This document shows, one piece after another, positions 5,765-6,344 of a stretch of 6,344 nucleotides of DNA (its first letter is position 1; the number at the start of each line of letters is the position of its first letter). The position numbers and the translations under genes are program-made. The DNA comes from an uncultured Planctomycetota bacterium (GTDB lineage Bacteria; Planctomycetota; UBA1135; GCA-002686595). The notes beneath the pieces are model-generated. The model had not been told where the DNA came from. It was given only the letters and a program-made list of their open reading frames with translations, and searched no databases. Where the stretch lies: NCBI GenBank assembly GCA_903829565.1, contig CAIKQM010000670.1:1-6344 (forward strand), in the 5' to 3' direction.

Positions 5765-5797
5765 CAGCCCAAGGGCTGGGAAGGCCCTGGTAGGGCC
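5765..5797. repeat. Two adjacent perfect inverted repeats (candidate bidirectional terminator)
   Basis: CAGCCC-AA-GGGCTG (5765-5778, 6-bp arms) is followed 4 nt later by GGCCCT-GGT-AGGGCC (5783-5797, 6-bp arms, 3-nt loop). Both can form in transcripts from either strand, and they lie between convergent genes. The 2-nt gap in the first is too tight for a hairpin with all six pairs, so its innermost pairs would open. The second is the stronger stem. There is no U-tract on either side. Confidence 0.4.
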
Positions 5798-5987
5798 CAC
5801 CAAGCGGGTGCGGCCGCCCAGCTGAGCCTGGTCCGGGCAATGACCCCAATGGCTAGGGCTCGAGTGGTTTGTACCGGGCTGTGGGGGACTAGGGCCAAAT
5901 GCGGCCCGCCGTCCGACCGACCTCGGTTCTAGACCCCAAGGAGGGCAACTCGCCCGCCTCAATCGTGCACACTCACCGGGGCCAGTA

Positions 5988-6344
5988 TCACTTTTGCTCG
6001 GTGGTCCGCCTCTGCACCGGCGGCAGCGCAATCGTCGCCTCCTCCAGCAACGCCTGCGCATCATCATCCCCCTGCCACCGCCGCTCCTCCAGCAGCGTGG
6101 CCAACCGGTTCCGCAGCACCCGTCCCTCGTCGTACCGCCCCAGCCTTCCCAGCGCCACAGCGCGGAAGGCCAGGTTGTGCGGCAGGCCCCGCTCTTTGTC
6201 CTTGGCGGCCTCCAGGTTCGCCAAGGCCTCGGTCACCGCGCCGGTGCGCAGCTGCACACCGCCCAGCACGGTCAGGAGGCGGCCGCTCTCCGGCTCGCGG
6301 GCGAGCCCTTGTTGGGTCAGGGCCTCGACGCGCGCCCAGTGCTC
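5988..6344 (-). CDS. C-terminal end of a TPR-like repeat protein (partial, runs off the right edge)
   Basis: The frame is open from the window edge to the TGA at 5988-5990, giving about 118 residues. The visible part starts EHWARVEALTQQGLAREPESGRLL and passes without a stop through a GTG at 6267-6269 that is internal, not a start. Helical pairs such as TVLGGVQLRTGAVTEALANLEAA and LAFRAVALGRLGRYDEGRVLRNRL carry the TPR spacing of small and bulky residues (GxxxxAxxxLE). The ending RWQGDDDAQALLEEATIAL resembles the tail of planctomycete Ser/Thr kinases with C-terminal TPRs. The kinase part, if any, is outside the window, so only a TPR-like scaffold role can be supported. It converges on the peroxidase gene across a 330-bp gap. 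Confidence 0.7.
   Translation of the reverse strand, partial: EHWARVEALTQQGLAREPESGRLLTVLGGVQLRTGAVTEALANLEAAKDKERGLPHNLAFRAVALGRLGRYDEGRVLRNRLATLLEERRWQGDDDAQALLEEATIALPPVQRRTTEQK

Larger units (their letters stand above)
5658..5987. other. Convergent intergenic region rich in inverted repeats, no gene recognised
   Basis: Some 330 bp lie between the convergent ends of the peroxidase gene and the TPR-like gene. I see no credible coding frame, tRNA or known RNA. Several GC-rich inverted repeats are present: 5672-5694 (GGTCC...GGACC), 5721-5744 (GACG...CGTC), 5765-5778 (CAGCCC-AA-GGGCTG), 5783-5797 (GGCCCT-GGT-AGGGCC), 5825-5854 (AGCC-T-GGTC...GACC...GGCT), 5892-5907 (GGGCC...GGCCC) and 5943-5955 (GGGC...GCCC). 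No T-run follows any of them, so intrinsic termination would be of a non-canonical kind. CTAG occurs five times (5654, with the first overlapping the stop, 5744, 5853, 5889, 5929). GTCTAGGCAAT (5652-5662) recurs as GTCTAGGTAAT (5742-5752). Confidence 0.6.

Noticed and set aside
5148..5849. Long minus-strand open frame opposite the peroxidase gene end (233 aa)
   Set aside because: It lies antisense to a well-supported gene and its His/Arg/Leu-rich product matches no family. It arises from the C- and G-ending codons of the real gene.
5696..5932. Small plus-strand open frame in the spacer (78 aa)
   Set aside because: There is no Shine-Dalgarno, its composition is unlike the neighbouring genes, and it spans several inverted repeats. 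It is not supported as a gene.
5919..5941. tRNA-like T-arm (GGTTCTAGACC) in the convergent spacer
   Set aside because: The flanking bases do not form a five-pair T-stem, and no anticodon arm, D-arm or acceptor stem could be built around it.
1..6344. CRISPR arrays, insertion sequences, attachment sites
   Set aside because: No regularly spaced repeats, transposase fragments or terminal repeats with target duplications were seen on either strand.

Overview
This 6.3 kb window comes from a G+C-rich, Gram-negative-type bacterium. It carries flagellar stator genes, periplasmic thiol-redox and di-haem cytochrome proteins, and a TPR-type tail that resembles the C-termini of planctomycete Ser/Thr kinases. 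I lean towards Planctomycetota, with Myxococcota or another deltaproteobacterial lineage as the alternative. This rests on protein flavour only and is not proven.

Left arm (1-3084, minus strand): a tightly packed operon. Reading in the direction of transcription, it holds a MotA/PomA-type stator subunit (2323-3084), two consecutive and divergent MotB-like proteins (1621-2319 and 928-1617), a secreted DsbD-N/ScsB-N-like thiol-redox protein (70-903), and the first 17 codons of another exported protein (1-53). The two stator junctions have only 3 nt between genes and near-identical junction sequences. The fourth gene is separated by 24 nt, which contain a perfect hairpin holding the Shine-Dalgarno sequence. 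No other flagellar genes are in view.

Divergent control region (3085-3153): 69 bp separate motA from a plus-strand operon. It holds a 28-bp interrupted palindrome touching the motA start codon, and a TACAAT -10-like box overlapping the annotated start of the plus-strand gene.

Right arm (3154-5657, plus strand): an HD-domain phosphohydrolase of the SAMHD1/YwfO (COG1078) type overlaps by 4 nt (ATGA) a lipoprotein-like di-haem cytochrome c peroxidase/MauG family protein. The end of the second gene shows a marked change in codon choice.

Convergent intergenic region (5658-5987): about 330 bp with no credible gene but several GC-rich inverted repeats and an excess of CTAG. Beyond it, on the minus strand, is the C-terminal part of a TPR-like protein that runs off the window (5988-6344).

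The most unusual points are the one-MotA/two-MotB stator cassette, in which one MotB appears to have lost its peptidoglycan-binding signature; the hairpin between MotB2 and the DsbD-like gene, which also sits just after an in-frame UAG; and the dyad in the divergent promoter region.
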